Shown: positions 25,688 through 35,010 of the stretch, piece by piece
Numbering within the stretch: position 1 is the first letter of the stretch
How the letters are laid out: the number at the start of each line of letters is the position of its first letter
Source of the DNA: CAYPHA01 sp964410215
GTDB taxonomy: Bacteria; Calditrichota; Calditrichia; Calditrichales; CAYPHA01
Length of the DNA: 48,171 nucleotides
Assembly (NCBI GenBank): GCA_964410215.1
Contig: CAYPHA010000033.1
Coordinates: 1 to 48,171, forward strand
Reading direction: 5' to 3'
Position numbers and translations under genes: made by a program
Notes under the pieces: model-generated
Database searches by the model: none
Told to the model about the DNA's origin: nothing
The model's input: the letters and a program-made list of their open reading frames with translations, nothing else

Positions 25688-27412
25688 CTAAGCACCCTTC
25701 GTGGCGCGCTTCAGTTTGTTCAGGAACAGAAACACAGCCAGACCGGCAACGATTGAAATCAGAAAAAGGATACCAAAAAGCATGGAATGAGACATGCTGT
25801 CGTAAAAACCGCCGATGAAACCGGAAAGGTAATTACCAACGGCTGTTGCACCAAACCAGAATCCCATCATCATGCCGCGTATACGGGCCGGTGCCACTTT
25901 CGATACAAAGGAAAGGCCCATCGGACTTATGAACAGTTCTCCGATGGTGATGACAAAATACATGGATATCAACCAGTTCGGACTCATGTTATTTGAGTCG
26001 GAATTTCCACTCATCATTGAACTTACAACCAGTATCAGTATGGCCCCCGCAGTAATAAACATGCCGATACCCATCTTACCGGGTGTGGAAGGCTCCTTGC
26101 CCTTTTTATTCAACCGATTGAACATGGCAACGATAATCGGCGTAAGGATTAAAATAAAAAGCGGATTAAAGGTCGCATAGGTTTCCGGTTTAAGATAAGT
26201 GGATGGGTTTCCGATACTTGGCACACTGTATGCGACCTGATCGTATCGGGCTGACAGTAATTCACGGTTAACGATGCGGATATCGCGAAGCGCGCCTTTT
26301 TCCAGTTCATCCATGGGTGTATTGATCAGGTTTTTCAGTTTATTGGCGGATTTTTTCAACTTGATCCGTTCATTGTCCTGAATTTCAATGCCGAACATAA
26401 AATCTTTTCGCAATTCTTCATTGGGAATATTCTCGTAAGGCAGTTTCTGCATGCGTTTGCCATCTTTGAAAAAGATTCCCGGTTCCCGTAACAGTGCATT
26501 CAGTTTAATTAAATAGTCTTCTCTAAGCTGGTCACCCGGATTGAGTTGGGCCATTTTTTCAGAGAGGGGTATACTGTCATTCAGTACCGCTTTTCTGAAT
26601 CCCTGCCAGTCGGACATTTCTACTTCTGTAATCACGTATTTATCCGCGGTGGACCGCTGGGCAAACAGCGTAAAAGTCAGTCCGTTCTGGTGAAAGGCCA
26701 TCCAGAAAAAGATAATAATCGAAAAGATGATTCCCAGTGCCATCAGCCGTTCTTTTTCTTCTTCTTTACTGACGACTTCGGCTTCCTGTCTTTTCTGGTT
26801 TTCCTGTCCGGCGGCGTCTTTGTTGTCGGCATGGATAAAACGCGATTTCCAGACTTCAAACACAACCAGGGATAAACCCATCCCGATGGCCGCGGCGCCG
26901 AATGCGGCGTTATAGGTGCCGAAAACTTCGTGAAGAACCGTTGCTGCCAGGGGAGCGATAAAAGCGCCGAGATTAATACCCATATAAAAAATGTTGTAAC
27001 CGACATCTTTATAAGGGCTGCCCGGTTCATAGAGATTGCCGACAAGCACGGAGATATTGGCCTTGAACATACCATTTCCGATAACCATCACTGTCAGGGC
27101 CACATAAAAGAGCCAGATGCGGTTGACTCCGGAGAATGCCAGCAGGGCATAACCGATTCCAAGTACGATCGCACCGATGATAATCGTTTTACGGTATCCG
27201 AGCAGTTTATCGGCGATATAACCACCAGCAATGGGTGTGAAATAGACAAAAGCCAGAAAAATACCATAAACCTGGCCTTTATAGGCATCACTCCAACCCA
27301 GTACTTCATCCATATACAGTGTGAAGACCGCCAGCATGGTGTAGAATCCAAAACGCTCCCACATTTCCGTAAAGAAAAGCGTCATTAATCCTTTCGGGTG
27401 ATTTTTCAGCAT
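25688..27412 (-). CDS. POT/PTR family proton-coupled peptide transporter with large insert
   Basis: A 574-residue transporter with the POT signature EMWERFGFYTMLAVF (16-30), the ExxER motif, and FKANISVLVGNLY (116-128). About 12-14 membrane segments. Between TM7 (about 223-247, WMAFHQNGLTFTLFAQR) and the next TM (YATFNPLFILILTP, from about 412) lies a hydrophilic insert of about 160 residues where ordinary bacterial members have a short loop. It imports di- and tripeptides with protons. It is separated by 101 bases from the HAD gene upstream on the same strand. Confidence 0.9.
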   Translation of the reverse strand: MLKNHPKGLMTLFFTEMWERFGFYTMLAVFTLYMDEVLGWSDAYKGQVYGIFLAFVYFTPIAGGYIADKLLGYRKTIIIGAIVLGIGYALLAFSGVNRIWLFYVALTVMVIGNGMFKANISVLVGNLYEPGSPYKDVGYNIFYMGINLGAFIAPLAATVLHEVFGTYNAAFGAAAIGMGLSLVVFEVWKSRFIHADNKDAAGQENQKRQEAEVVSKEEEKERLMALGIIFSIIIFFWMAFHQNGLTFTLFAQRSTADKYVITEVEMSDWQGFRKAVLNDSIPLSEKMAQLNPGDQLREDYLIKLNALLREPGIFFKDGKRMQKLPYENIPNEELRKDFMFGIEIQDNERIKLKKSANKLKNLINTPMDELEKGALRDIRIVNRELLSARYDQVAYSVPSIGNPSTYLKPETYATFNPLFILILTPIIVAMFNRLNKKGKEPSTPGKMGIGMFITAGAILILVVSSMMSGNSDSNNMSPNWLISMYFVITIGELFISPMGLSFVSKVAPARIRGMMMGFWFGATAVGNYLSGFIGGFYDSMSHSMLFGILFLISIVAGLAVFLFLNKLKRATKGA

Positions 27413-27513
27413 AGAAGCTCCTTGTTGATGATGGTATTCTGAACGAGAGAAGGGGTAAATATAACCAAAATTATCCGTCTATTCAAAGCATATCCGAATG
27501 AGGGTGTGTATTC

Positions 27514-28212
27514 TCAGGAAAGGCCTATTATTTCGCTGATCCGGTCCAGATCGGTCAGATCAGTAAGCAGGTGATCCGGGTATTCCGCACGCAGTTTTTC
27601 TTCGGACGTGAACCCGGTGGAAACGGCCAGGCATTTCAGATCATTGCTTTTGGCACAGATGACATCTTTTACGCTGTCACCGATTATCCAGATGCGATCC
27701 GTGTCAAATGACTGGTCAAAATATTGAACAGCCCTTCCGATGGCTATAGGCGGTAACTGGTTCCGGTCGATATGATCGCATCCGAAGGCCCCTACGGCAA
27801 AGTGGTGATAAAGATCGGCGGACGTCAGTTTGATTCGTGCGCCCTGCATGACATTACCAGTCACCAGCCCCAGGTAGCAGTCCTGCCGCGATTCACAATA
27901 CTCGAGCAGGGTGCGGACGCCGGGCAGGATTTCAGGAGGATTTTTCCGGTCCATCCGTTCCGCGAGCAGTTCGATGAATTCATCGATGATCTCCTGCACC
28001 AGGGTAGGATTCAAGTGGGTACCGTAACCGTTTGTCGATAGAAGTTCATGAACGATCTGCGGATCGGTCATTCCGGAAAAACGAAGACTCTGATCCCTTG
28101 AAAAGCCGGGGTAGCGTTTTCGTATGACTTCGAGAAATACCTGTCGGGGAACACCTTTCCCCAGTAAAAGCGTTCCATCAATATCGAAGAGAAGCAATTT
28201 TGGATCCGTCAT
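27514..28212 (-). CDS. HAD-family phosphatase (Gph-like)
   Basis: A 232-residue haloacid-dehalogenase superfamily hydrolase. Motif I is LLFDIDGTLLLG with both Asp residues, motif II is GLVTGN, and motif IV is IWIIGDSVKDVICAK. A helical cap lies between motifs I and II, as in phosphoglycolate phosphatases. Substrate not certain. It begins 2 bases after the stop of era and is the last gene of that operon. Confidence 0.88.
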   Translation of the reverse strand: MTDPKLLLFDIDGTLLLGKGVPRQVFLEVIRKRYPGFSRDQSLRFSGMTDPQIVHELLSTNGYGTHLNPTLVQEIIDEFIELLAERMDRKNPPEILPGVRTLLEYCESRQDCYLGLVTGNVMQGARIKLTSADLYHHFAVGAFGCDHIDRNQLPPIAIGRAVQYFDQSFDTDRIWIIGDSVKDVICAKSNDLKCLAVSTGFTSEEKLRAEYPDHLLTDLTDLDRISEIIGLS

Positions 28213-28214
28213 AA

Positions 28215-29102
28215 TCAGGTATATCCCAGTTGTTTCAATTTACCGTCGTCCTTCCGCCAGTTCTGGTTAACTTTAACCAGCAGTTCCAGGAATACTTTTC
28301 TGCCGAGGAATTCTTCTATATCCTGACGGGCCGCGGAACTGACGGTTTTTATGGCACTGCCGCCCCGGCCGATAATAATTCCTTTCTGGGAACGGCGTTC
28401 GACAAATATCGAAGCGGCGATAAAATCTTTTCCCTTGTGTCGTTCCCTGAACTCTTCAATCTGAACTTCCGTCGAGTAAGGTATTTCTTCCTGGAAATAG
28501 TTAAAAATATGTTCCCGGATTATTTCAGCGACAAAGAAGCGTTCCGGGTGTTCGCTGAGGATGTCGTCCGGGTAAAATGGCGGGTGTTCCGGTAACTGTT
28601 CATAAATGGCGCTTTCCACGAGATCGAGCCCATCCTTTTTTTTAGATGAAATAGGGATAATGGCTCGAAAAGGATAGAAACTTTGATACCGGTCCATTAT
28701 CGGCAGGAGTTCTTTTTTTTCTATGAGATCAATTTTGTTCAGTAAAAGCAGTACCGGTTTTTTCTCTTTATTGAGTGATAAGAGATCGATATCAACGGGA
28801 TGTGTTTTACGTGAAATATCGACGATCAGGGCAAGGATGTCCGCATCATCAATCGCCGCACGCATGCTGGTCATCATTTTTTTCTGAAGCATGTATTTTG
28901 GATCGACAATACCCGGAGTGTCCAGAAAAATTGCCTGAAAAAGGGGTTTATTCAAGATGCCAAGGACGCGCCGCCTCGTTGTCTGCGGTTTGGGTGAAAT
29001 GATGGACAGCTTGACGTCTAACAGGGCATTCATCAATGTCGATTTGCCCGAGTTGGGCAGGCCGAACAAAGTTACATAGCCGGAACGGAATTGTTTACTC
29101 AT
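28215..29102 (-). CDS. era: GTPase Era
   Basis: A 295-residue Era. G1 is GLPNSGKST (14-22), the switch segment has PQTTRRRVLGI, G3 is LDTPGIVD, G4 is LLNKIDLI, and the C-terminal KH domain has KGIIIGRGGSAIKTVSSAAR. It binds 16S rRNA and helps small-subunit assembly. The ATG overlaps the stop of the upstream hypothetical gene by 4 bases and the HAD gene follows directly. Confidence 0.96.
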   Translation of the reverse strand: MSKQFRSGYVTLFGLPNSGKSTLMNALLDVKLSIISPKPQTTRRRVLGILNKPLFQAIFLDTPGIVDPKYMLQKKMMTSMRAAIDDADILALIVDISRKTHPVDIDLLSLNKEKKPVLLLLNKIDLIEKKELLPIMDRYQSFYPFRAIIPISSKKKDGLDLVESAIYEQLPEHPPFYPDDILSEHPERFFVAEIIREHIFNYFQEEIPYSTEVQIEEFRERHKGKDFIAASIFVERRSQKGIIIGRGGSAIKTVSSAARQDIEEFLGRKVFLELLVKVNQNWRKDDGKLKQLGYT

Positions 29103-29704
29103 CGACTCTCATTTTTAATCAAATTAATCAGACGGTTTAACAGATGTAATCGTTTTTCCATAATATCGAATTTTGTATCGGGAATAACCTGTTCGGAACG
29201 GAATTCACAAATAACCCCTGTTTTTCCAAAAAAAATGTAGGAAAGGTCGTCCATTTCGTCAAGGCAATTAATAAAAGCATCGGTTTCCTGCAGTTGTTTT
29301 ACGACAGTCTGTGATGCCGGCATCAGCAGGAAAGCGGTACCGCCATGGTTATATACGGTCTCAAATTCTTTCGGCTTTTCATCCGTCTCCTGACTTTCCA
29401 GCCATTGCCTGTTCGATATGGTCAGGGAGACGGGGCATGTCTTCTCATAACTGATATCAATATAGTTCCGACGGTCATTCCGGTTGCGCTCCGAGCTGAA
29501 ATTTATAGTGAGCGCGGCGTCCATGAACGTTCCCTGAAATACGGGGCGTGATGCAAAACTGCGACGTATGACCTTTCCCTCGTATGCATCCTCAAGGTCA
29601 AGCAGATTCCGGTGCACGGCATCCCACATCGTTTTTCGTATGTAGATGAGTACCGCCCAGAGGACCAGAATGACAATGAGAATCAGAAGTGCCGTTAAAA
29701 ACAT
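29099..29704 (-). CDS. Membrane-anchored protein of unknown function
   Basis: A 201-residue protein I do not recognise. One N-terminal hydrophobic helix (residues 2-23) is followed by a soluble domain with several beta-strand-like stretches (RPVFQGTFMDAALTINFSSE, KTCPVSLTI, GKTGVICEFRSEQVI) and a C-terminal helix (MEKRLHLLNRLINLI). The segment could be a signal anchor, with the domain on either side of the membrane. It starts 13 bases after the M50 protease and overlaps era by 4 bases. Confidence 0.7.
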   Translation of the reverse strand: MFLTALLILIVILVLWAVLIYIRKTMWDAVHRNLLDLEDAYEGKVIRRSFASRPVFQGTFMDAALTINFSSERNRNDRRNYIDISYEKTCPVSLTISNRQWLESQETDEKPKEFETVYNHGGTAFLLMPASQTVVKQLQETDAFINCLDEMDDLSYIFFGKTGVICEFRSEQVIPDTKFDIMEKRLHLLNRLINLIKNESR

Positions 29705-29717
29705 GATTTATCCACTT

Positions 29718-30848
29718 TCAGGGAATATAAATGGGCATTGGTGAAAATGATACGATAAAAATGGCATAAGACATCCATCCCAGTATTTTCCTCACGGGGC
29801 CCAGCTGTTGTGAATCATCACGTGTCGGAGGATGGCGGAAACGGATCAGAATGATAATCAACACGGACCAGAGGACCCAGATATAGGATTCAAAAAACAG
29901 AATCAGATAGACATTCAGTAATACAAGCAGGAGAAATGCCAGAATGGCCAGTGCCCGGGCCGGTTTACCGAACAGGGCATAGGTGATATGACCACCGTCG
30001 AGCTGACCGATCGGCATCAGATTTATCGCTGTAACAAGCAGACCAAACCAGCCGGCAAAGATAAACGGGAAATGATAAATTTCGCTCATGGAAAGGCGGT
30101 GACCATCAAATATATCTGATATGAAATGGAATAAAAGGGTATTACCCATGGTCAGGTTCAGGCCTTCCGGATCATCGACCGGATGGATATCGGAAAGATA
30201 CCGGAAAATACCGGCCGTGTCGGGAAGGGTTGCAAAACCATAGACCAGAAAAAGTATGCTGATGATGAATCCGGCCAGTGGGCCGGCGATTCCGATATCA
30301 AAAAGGGCGCGTTTATCGGGAATGGGTGATTTTATTTTAATAAAAGCCCCGAGGGTTCCCGGATGAAAGACCGGAAGGAAAAAAGGTATAAAATAGGGTA
30401 ATGTGACATTTACTTTGTGATAACGGGCGCTTAAATAGTGCCCCATTTCATGTGCAAACAATATTGTCAGCAGCGCGAAAGAGTAAGGGAATCCGGTGGA
30501 AAATGTGTCAAAGGATTCGAACGGATTACGCCCCTGCAACATAGCACCGGTGATCGTAGTCGTAAATATGGTCATCAGGAACAGTAAGGAATGCACGACA
30601 TAACGCGGTTTCCGGTCATAATCTTTATAATGTCGTACGCGCAGGAAAAAACGTTTATTGTCATATTCCGCATCAGCGTAAATTCCATTCCTGTAGAAGA
30701 CCTCCTGAAGGTTGCGCACGTCCTCTTCGTTCATTTTCTCTTTCGACTGCCAGAGGAGAATGCGTCCGAACCATTTACTGGAGCGGGCAATATTCATTTT
30801 TCCGGAATTAATGGTTTCCGTTAATTTGAGAAGTTCTTTATAATTCAA
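29718..30848 (-). CDS. M50-type site-2 membrane metalloprotease
   Basis: A 376-residue protein. The zinc motif HEMGH (133-137) sits in a membrane segment, ALLTILFAHEMGHYLSARYH, and the third ligand is in the later NLMPIGQLDGGH. About seven membrane segments. An N-terminal soluble part of about 85 residues precedes the membrane core. No PDZ domain is visible. Such proteases cut membrane-bound substrates, for example anti-sigma factors, but no substrate gene is adjacent. It is 127 bases downstream of the isoaspartyl methyltransferase. Confidence 0.88.
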   Translation of the reverse strand: MNYKELLKLTETINSGKMNIARSSKWFGRILLWQSKEKMNEEDVRNLQEVFYRNGIYADAEYDNKRFFLRVRHYKDYDRKPRYVVHSLLFLMTIFTTTITGAMLQGRNPFESFDTFSTGFPYSFALLTILFAHEMGHYLSARYHKVNVTLPYFIPFFLPVFHPGTLGAFIKIKSPIPDKRALFDIGIAGPLAGFIISILFLVYGFATLPDTAGIFRYLSDIHPVDDPEGLNLTMGNTLLFHFISDIFDGHRLSMSEIYHFPFIFAGWFGLLVTAINLMPIGQLDGGHITYALFGKPARALAILAFLLLVLLNVYLILFFESYIWVLWSVLIIILIRFRHPPTRDDSQQLGPVRKILGWMSYAIFIVSFSPMPIYIP

Positions 30849-30975
30849 AATGTCGATTCCGCTTAAATGGACTGCATACCGCGATGCCGGTGCAATGATA
30901 CATATTTATGAATATCAGTTCAACTTATATTGCCTGTTATAGTCGTATATCTTAATAAGGTTCCGGGATAAGTCA

Positions 30976-31713
30976 TTAATTGTCGTTTTTTAGTTCCTGA
31001 ATTTTTCCGGTCATCGGGACAAAGCGCACGGGCAGGACATTTTCCATGGCCAGTCCGCTTTCTGTTTTACTGACAACGACCAGTTCCTGAACGTATTCGC
31101 CGACCGGCAGAACCATACGGCCGCCGACTTTAAGCTGTTCAAGCAGTGCGGGGGGGATGGTCGGCGGCGCGGCGGTTACGATGATAGCGTCAAACGGGGC
31201 TTTCTCTTCCCATCCTTTATATCCGTCACCATTTTTAATAACGATGTTCGTATACGTGAGTTTATCAATAATCTCCCGGGCCCGGTCTGCGAGTTCAGGA
31301 ATGATTTCAATAGTGAAAACAGAATCAACGATCTGGCCTAATATACTGGCCTGATAACCCGAACCTGTTCCGATTTCGAGCACGCGGTCTCCCGGATTCA
31401 CCTTTAGTTGCTCGGTCATAAAAGCGACGATGTAAGGCTGGCTTATTGTCTGCTTGTGGCCAATGGGCCGGGGTTCATCACGATAGGAATACTGTACCTC
31501 GCTGCCGGGCACAAAGGCGTGTCGGGGAACGGCGCGCATGGCCTGAATGACGAGACTGTCCTTTACACCCCTTGATATAATTTGACGATTGACCATCTCA
31601 TCCCGCAGTTTGGGAAAATCTTCCTCTTTGTTTTTCATTTTATTATCCTGTGAACACGACAAGCAAAATAAAAATAATACGTATAAACATATCGATGTTA
31701 ATTTCCGGAACAT
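30976..31713 (-). CDS. pcm: Protein-L-isoaspartate O-methyltransferase with lipoprotein signal
   Basis: A 245-residue protein. The enzyme domain (from about residue 35) has the Pcm pattern: AMRAVPRHAFVPG, IGHKQTISQPYIVAFMTEQL, SAM motif VLEIGTGSGYQASIL, and later FDAIIVTAAPPTIPPALLEQL. It methylates isoaspartyl residues of damaged proteins. Unusually, it begins with a lipoprotein signal, LFLFCLSC, with the lipobox Cys at 20. The long start is supported by an AGGAG about 6 bases upstream; the alternative ATG (residue 26, 31638) has only a weak site and would give a normal cytoplasmic enzyme. Export would put it where SAM is not expected. Confidence 0.88.
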   Translation of the reverse strand: MFRKLTSICLYVLFLFCLSCSQDNKMKNKEEDFPKLRDEMVNRQIISRGVKDSLVIQAMRAVPRHAFVPGSEVQYSYRDEPRPIGHKQTISQPYIVAFMTEQLKVNPGDRVLEIGTGSGYQASILGQIVDSVFTIEIIPELADRAREIIDKLTYTNIVIKNGDGYKGWEEKAPFDAIIVTAAPPTIPPALLEQLKVGGRMVLPVGEYVQELVVVSKTESGLAMENVLPVRFVPMTGKIQELKNDN

Positions 31714-31728
31714 GTACGTCTCCTGTCT

Positions 31729-32676
31729 TCAATGTTTCAATAAACACATGACGTGCTGATAGACACATTTTGCCAGGCTGTCCAGGTCATATCCACCTTC
31801 AAGAACAGAGACAATGCGGCCGTTACAATGTTTCTGGGCAAAACGTACGACCAGTTCGGTCAGTTTGTAGAAACCTTTCTCTGTCATCTGCATGCTTCCG
31901 ATCGGGTCCGAATGGTGCCCGTCAAATCCTGCAGAAACAAATACGAGGTCCGGCTTGAAGAAGGATTCAATTTCTTCCAGGGATTGTTCCATCAGTTCGA
32001 TTATATCGGTATCCGTCTGGCCAAAGGATACCGGATGGTTAATGGTATGGCCGTGCGCGTCTTCGCCGCCGTGCTCTTCGGAACGGCCGGTCCCGGGGAA
32101 GAAAGGATACTGGTGTGTGCTCAGATACACAACCCGTGGATCGTTGTAGAATATATGCTGGGTACCGTTACCGTGATGCAGATCCCAGTCGATAATCAGC
32201 ACATTCTTCGCATAGCCTTTGGACAGGGCGTAACCCACGCCCACGGCCAGGTTGTTAAAAATACAGAATCCCATTGCATGATCGTATTCAGCATGATGGC
32301 CGGGCGGTCGTACGGCAATAAAAACGGAGTCAGCGGTTTCTTCGCTGAAGATAAGATCGACAGCAGTCACTGCCGCACCTGCGGCATGCACGGCGGCTTC
32401 CACGGAATGCATGCTCATAACGGTATCACCAATGTCCAGCACGACATGTTCTTTACCGGCGAGGCTTAAGATGCGGTCGACATAGGCTGGCGCATGAACC
32501 TGGTATAGTTGTTCCCGCGTGGCCGGGCGGGGCGGTGTAACGCGCACGCGGTTAAAAAATCCTTTTTCGGTCAGATACGTTTGAACGGCTTCGAGCCTGG
32601 CGGGCCGTTCGGGATGGAAAGCACCGGGTTTGTGGTCGAGAAAAACGGGATCGTAAATGTAGGCAAGCCGTCCCAT
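31729..32676 (-). CDS. Histone deacetylase-like (HDAC/AcuC/AphA) deacetylase
   Basis: A 315-residue arginase-fold deacetylase. The active-site His pair is H127/H128 in RPPGHHAE. Zinc ligands D165 and H167 are in IIDWDLHHGNGTQ, the third lies in the FVSAGFDGHHSDPIGSM stretch, and the late LEGGYDLDSL carries the conserved Gly-Gly-Tyr. Bacterial members remove acetyl groups from lysine or polyamines. The ATG overlaps the stop of the upstream histidine kinase by one base, so the two are coupled; a regulatory link is possible but not shown. Confidence 0.92.
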   Translation of the reverse strand: MGRLAYIYDPVFLDHKPGAFHPERPARLEAVQTYLTEKGFFNRVRVTPPRPATREQLYQVHAPAYVDRILSLAGKEHVVLDIGDTVMSMHSVEAAVHAAGAAVTAVDLIFSEETADSVFIAVRPPGHHAEYDHAMGFCIFNNLAVGVGYALSKGYAKNVLIIDWDLHHGNGTQHIFYNDPRVVYLSTHQYPFFPGTGRSEEHGGEDAHGHTINHPVSFGQTDTDIIELMEQSLEEIESFFKPDLVFVSAGFDGHHSDPIGSMQMTEKGFYKLTELVVRFAQKHCNGRIVSVLEGGYDLDSLAKCVYQHVMCLLKH

Positions 32677-34421
32677 TAATTCAAAACCCTGAAATAGATT
32701 TTAAACGTTGTTCCCGCACCGGGTTCCGATTCAACCTCAATACGGCCTTTATGCTGATCGATGAACTTTTTGACAATAGCCAGCCCCAATCCGGTACCGT
32801 CCTTTTTCCCGCTGGTTACAAACGAATCGAACAGACGGTCTTTTATCTCGGGCGGGATGCCCTTTCCGGTATCTGAAAGGAGGAAAACCACTTCATCGCC
32901 GGCATTATCGGCAAAAAGTGTAAATGTTCCGCCGGGTTCCATAGCTTCCAGGGCGTTTTTCATAATGTTCATAAAAATTCGTGTGACCTTTTCGGGATCG
33001 ATATAGACCATCTGGGAAGCCTTGCAATCGGAAATAAACTGGTAGCCCCGTTTTTTTATTTCCGATTCATAAAGGCGCGAAAAATCTTTTATAATTTTAT
33101 CCGGCGCGTATTTAACCGGCAGGATGGTAGTTTTGCCTTTGGCAAACTGAAGAATATCGGTGGTCATATTATTCAGATTTTTTATCTGTTGATTTACAAT
33201 ATCGGCGTATTCTTTTCGCAGCTCCTGGTCCTCTTCTTCCTGCATCAGATCGACAAAACCGTAAATATTATTAACCGGAGTCCGCAGGTCGTGCACAATC
33301 GTACTCATCATGTTGCCTATCGTAGCCAGACGGTCCGCTTTAATTTTTTCATCGCGCAACTGTAAATTTTCAATAATGCGCGAGATCTGACTGGTTAGGG
33401 ATTGAATCAGCCGGATATCCTCATCACGGAAAAATTCATTTTTTTCGGCTTTATTAAAGACTTCGAGAATGCCGATTACTTTATTGCTGATTTTGAGCGG
33501 TGCGGATGCAAATTGATGTAAGGACAGTCCAATTTGCCGGGCGAATTCCCTGTTATAGAGGGGGTCCGAAGCCGCATCATTTGAATAGTAGATTTCTCCG
33601 GATTCTTCAATCCTGGCGGCAACTTCGCGTTTTGAAAAGGCTGCGGCCGCATTTATTTTCTCCGGATTGATATTTTGTGCTGACCTGCATATGAATTCAT
33701 TGGCTGCCTGATCCCACAGGCTGATCAAGGCCGCTTCGACTTTAAGCGTTTCCGTGATTTTTTTGATGACTATGTTCAGTAATTCATCGAGCGTATAAGC
33801 CTTGTTACTTTCCTGTTCGATGGAAAAAAGGAGCTCCTGTTCTTCCACTTTCTTTGCGAGTTGTGTATAAAGCCTTGAGTTATTGACGGTAATAGCAACC
33901 TGGGAGGCGATACTCGCCAGAAGTTCCTCATCATCATCGGTAAATACACCATTGCGTTTATTCAAAATCTGAAGCACACCGATGATCTTTTTCTTTTTTT
34001 GTTCATCCTTTGTTGATTCGAGGATCGGCATACAGAGCATGCTGTGCGTCCGGTAACCGGTCTTTTTATCCGTCGTCGGATCAAACCGATCATCATTATA
34101 AGCGTCTTTGATGTTGATCGTTTTGCCTGTCTTTGCAACATGCCCGGCGATCCCCGTGCCTATTTTCAAACGTATTTCCGTGATTTCGGCCTGCTGGGCG
34201 ATACGCGACCAGAGTTCACCCCGTTCTTCATCGACAATATAAAACGTTCCACGCTCCGAATTCATGAGCCGGTTTACTTCATCCATAACCAACAATAGCA
34301 AGCGGTCAAGATTTAATTCGGAACTTAACGCTTTACCAATCTGTTGAATGGAGTCTCGCTCCATCTCCAGGCGTCTGATACGTTCTTTCAGGACATCCAG
34401 ATCATTTGCTGTGTCCGGCAC
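32676..34421 (-). CDS. Tandem-GAF sensor histidine kinase
   Basis: A 581-residue soluble kinase. A short coiled coil (5-30) leads into GAF 1 (about 35-185) and GAF 2 (about 210-355). The HisKA helix with H377 is in IVHDLRTPVNNIYGF, and the HATPase domain has NIMKNALEAME, LLSDTGKGIPPEI and GKKDGTGLGLAIVKKF. No membrane segment and no receiver. The start is GTG at 34421: AGGAGG stands 6 bases upstream, while the nearer ATG is out of frame. The ligand of the GAF domains is not known. The response regulator is not in the window. Confidence 0.92.
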   Translation of the reverse strand: MPDTANDLDVLKERIRRLEMERDSIQQIGKALSSELNLDRLLLLVMDEVNRLMNSERGTFYIVDEERGELWSRIAQQAEITEIRLKIGTGIAGHVAKTGKTINIKDAYNDDRFDPTTDKKTGYRTHSMLCMPILESTKDEQKKKKIIGVLQILNKRNGVFTDDDEELLASIASQVAITVNNSRLYTQLAKKVEEQELLFSIEQESNKAYTLDELLNIVIKKITETLKVEAALISLWDQAANEFICRSAQNINPEKINAAAAFSKREVAARIEESGEIYYSNDAASDPLYNREFARQIGLSLHQFASAPLKISNKVIGILEVFNKAEKNEFFRDEDIRLIQSLTSQISRIIENLQLRDEKIKADRLATIGNMMSTIVHDLRTPVNNIYGFVDLMQEEEDQELRKEYADIVNQQIKNLNNMTTDILQFAKGKTTILPVKYAPDKIIKDFSRLYESEIKKRGYQFISDCKASQMVYIDPEKVTRIFMNIMKNALEAMEPGGTFTLFADNAGDEVVFLLSDTGKGIPPEIKDRLFDSFVTSGKKDGTGLGLAIVKKFIDQHKGRIEVESEPGAGTTFKIYFRVLN

Positions 34422-34560
34422 ACCATACCTCCTGATTATCGTTATTTGTTTTAATATAGGGCATGCAGCGAACTAAAATCAACATGATAAACGCGTATAC
34501 AAAGGAATATTTTTCGGAGAAAAGCCGAAAGGGTAATGTCGGGGGGGATTAGTGAAAATA

Positions 34561-34589
34561 CGAGCCGGATAACAACGCTATCCGGCTCG
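34561..34589 (-). terminator. Hairpin terminator after the STAS gene
   Basis: CGAGCCGGATA (34561-34571) and TATCCGGCTCG (34579-34589) form a perfect 11-pair stem with a 7-base loop, 7 bases past the STAS stop. The T-tract on the - strand is weak (GTATTTTC). It separates STAS from the kinase operon. Confidence 0.8.
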
Positions 34590-34595
34590 ATCTAT

Positions 34596-34940
34596 TTATT
34601 TAGATTCGAACGAGGAGATAGCTCGCTCGACCGTCTCATAGGTCGTAAAAATTTTAATGAGCTGGGTGATAATCAGCAGGCTTTCCACCTTTTCAGTCAC
34701 GCGTGCCAGGACGAGTTTCCCGCTGGAGTTGGAGAGAGTCGTCATCGCAGCCATGAGAACACCCATGCCGGAGCTGTTCATCCATTTTACTTCACCGAGA
34801 TCAATCACGACATTTTTCATGCCGTCATTTATCAAACCGCGTATATGATCATGGAGTGCTGTTGTTTCCGGTCCACCCATCATTTTACCTGAAAGTGTGA
34901 GAACTGCTACATGATTTTCGATTTTTTCTTTGATTTTCAT
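34596..34940 (-). CDS. STAS-domain anti-sigma factor antagonist-like protein
   Basis: From ATG 34940 the product has 114 residues, a single STAS domain. The conserved segment is VVIDLGEVKWMNSSGMGVLM, with the serines at 56-57 where SpoIIAA-type proteins are phosphorylated. A GGGGAG site lies 8 bases upstream of this ATG. Upstream, TTGACT followed after 17 bases by TAATTT (- strand, about 34976-35000) could be a promoter; this is weak. No cognate kinase of the RsbW type is seen nearby; the GAF kinase next in line is a histidine kinase. Confidence 0.88.
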   Translation of the reverse strand: MKIKEKIENHVAVLTLSGKMMGGPETTALHDHIRGLINDGMKNVVIDLGEVKWMNSSGMGVLMAAMTTLSNSSGKLVLARVTEKVESLLIITQLIKIFTTYETVERAISSFESK

Positions 34941-35010
34941 AGACTTACTCCCCAAAATCGTATATGAATTTGACGCAAATTAAAGTATAATCGTTCATTA
35001 GTCAAGGATT

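Noticed and set aside
31753..32469. Long + strand open frame of 238 codons antisense to the HDAC-like gene
   Set aside because: It mirrors the conserved deacetylase and has no recognisable domain.
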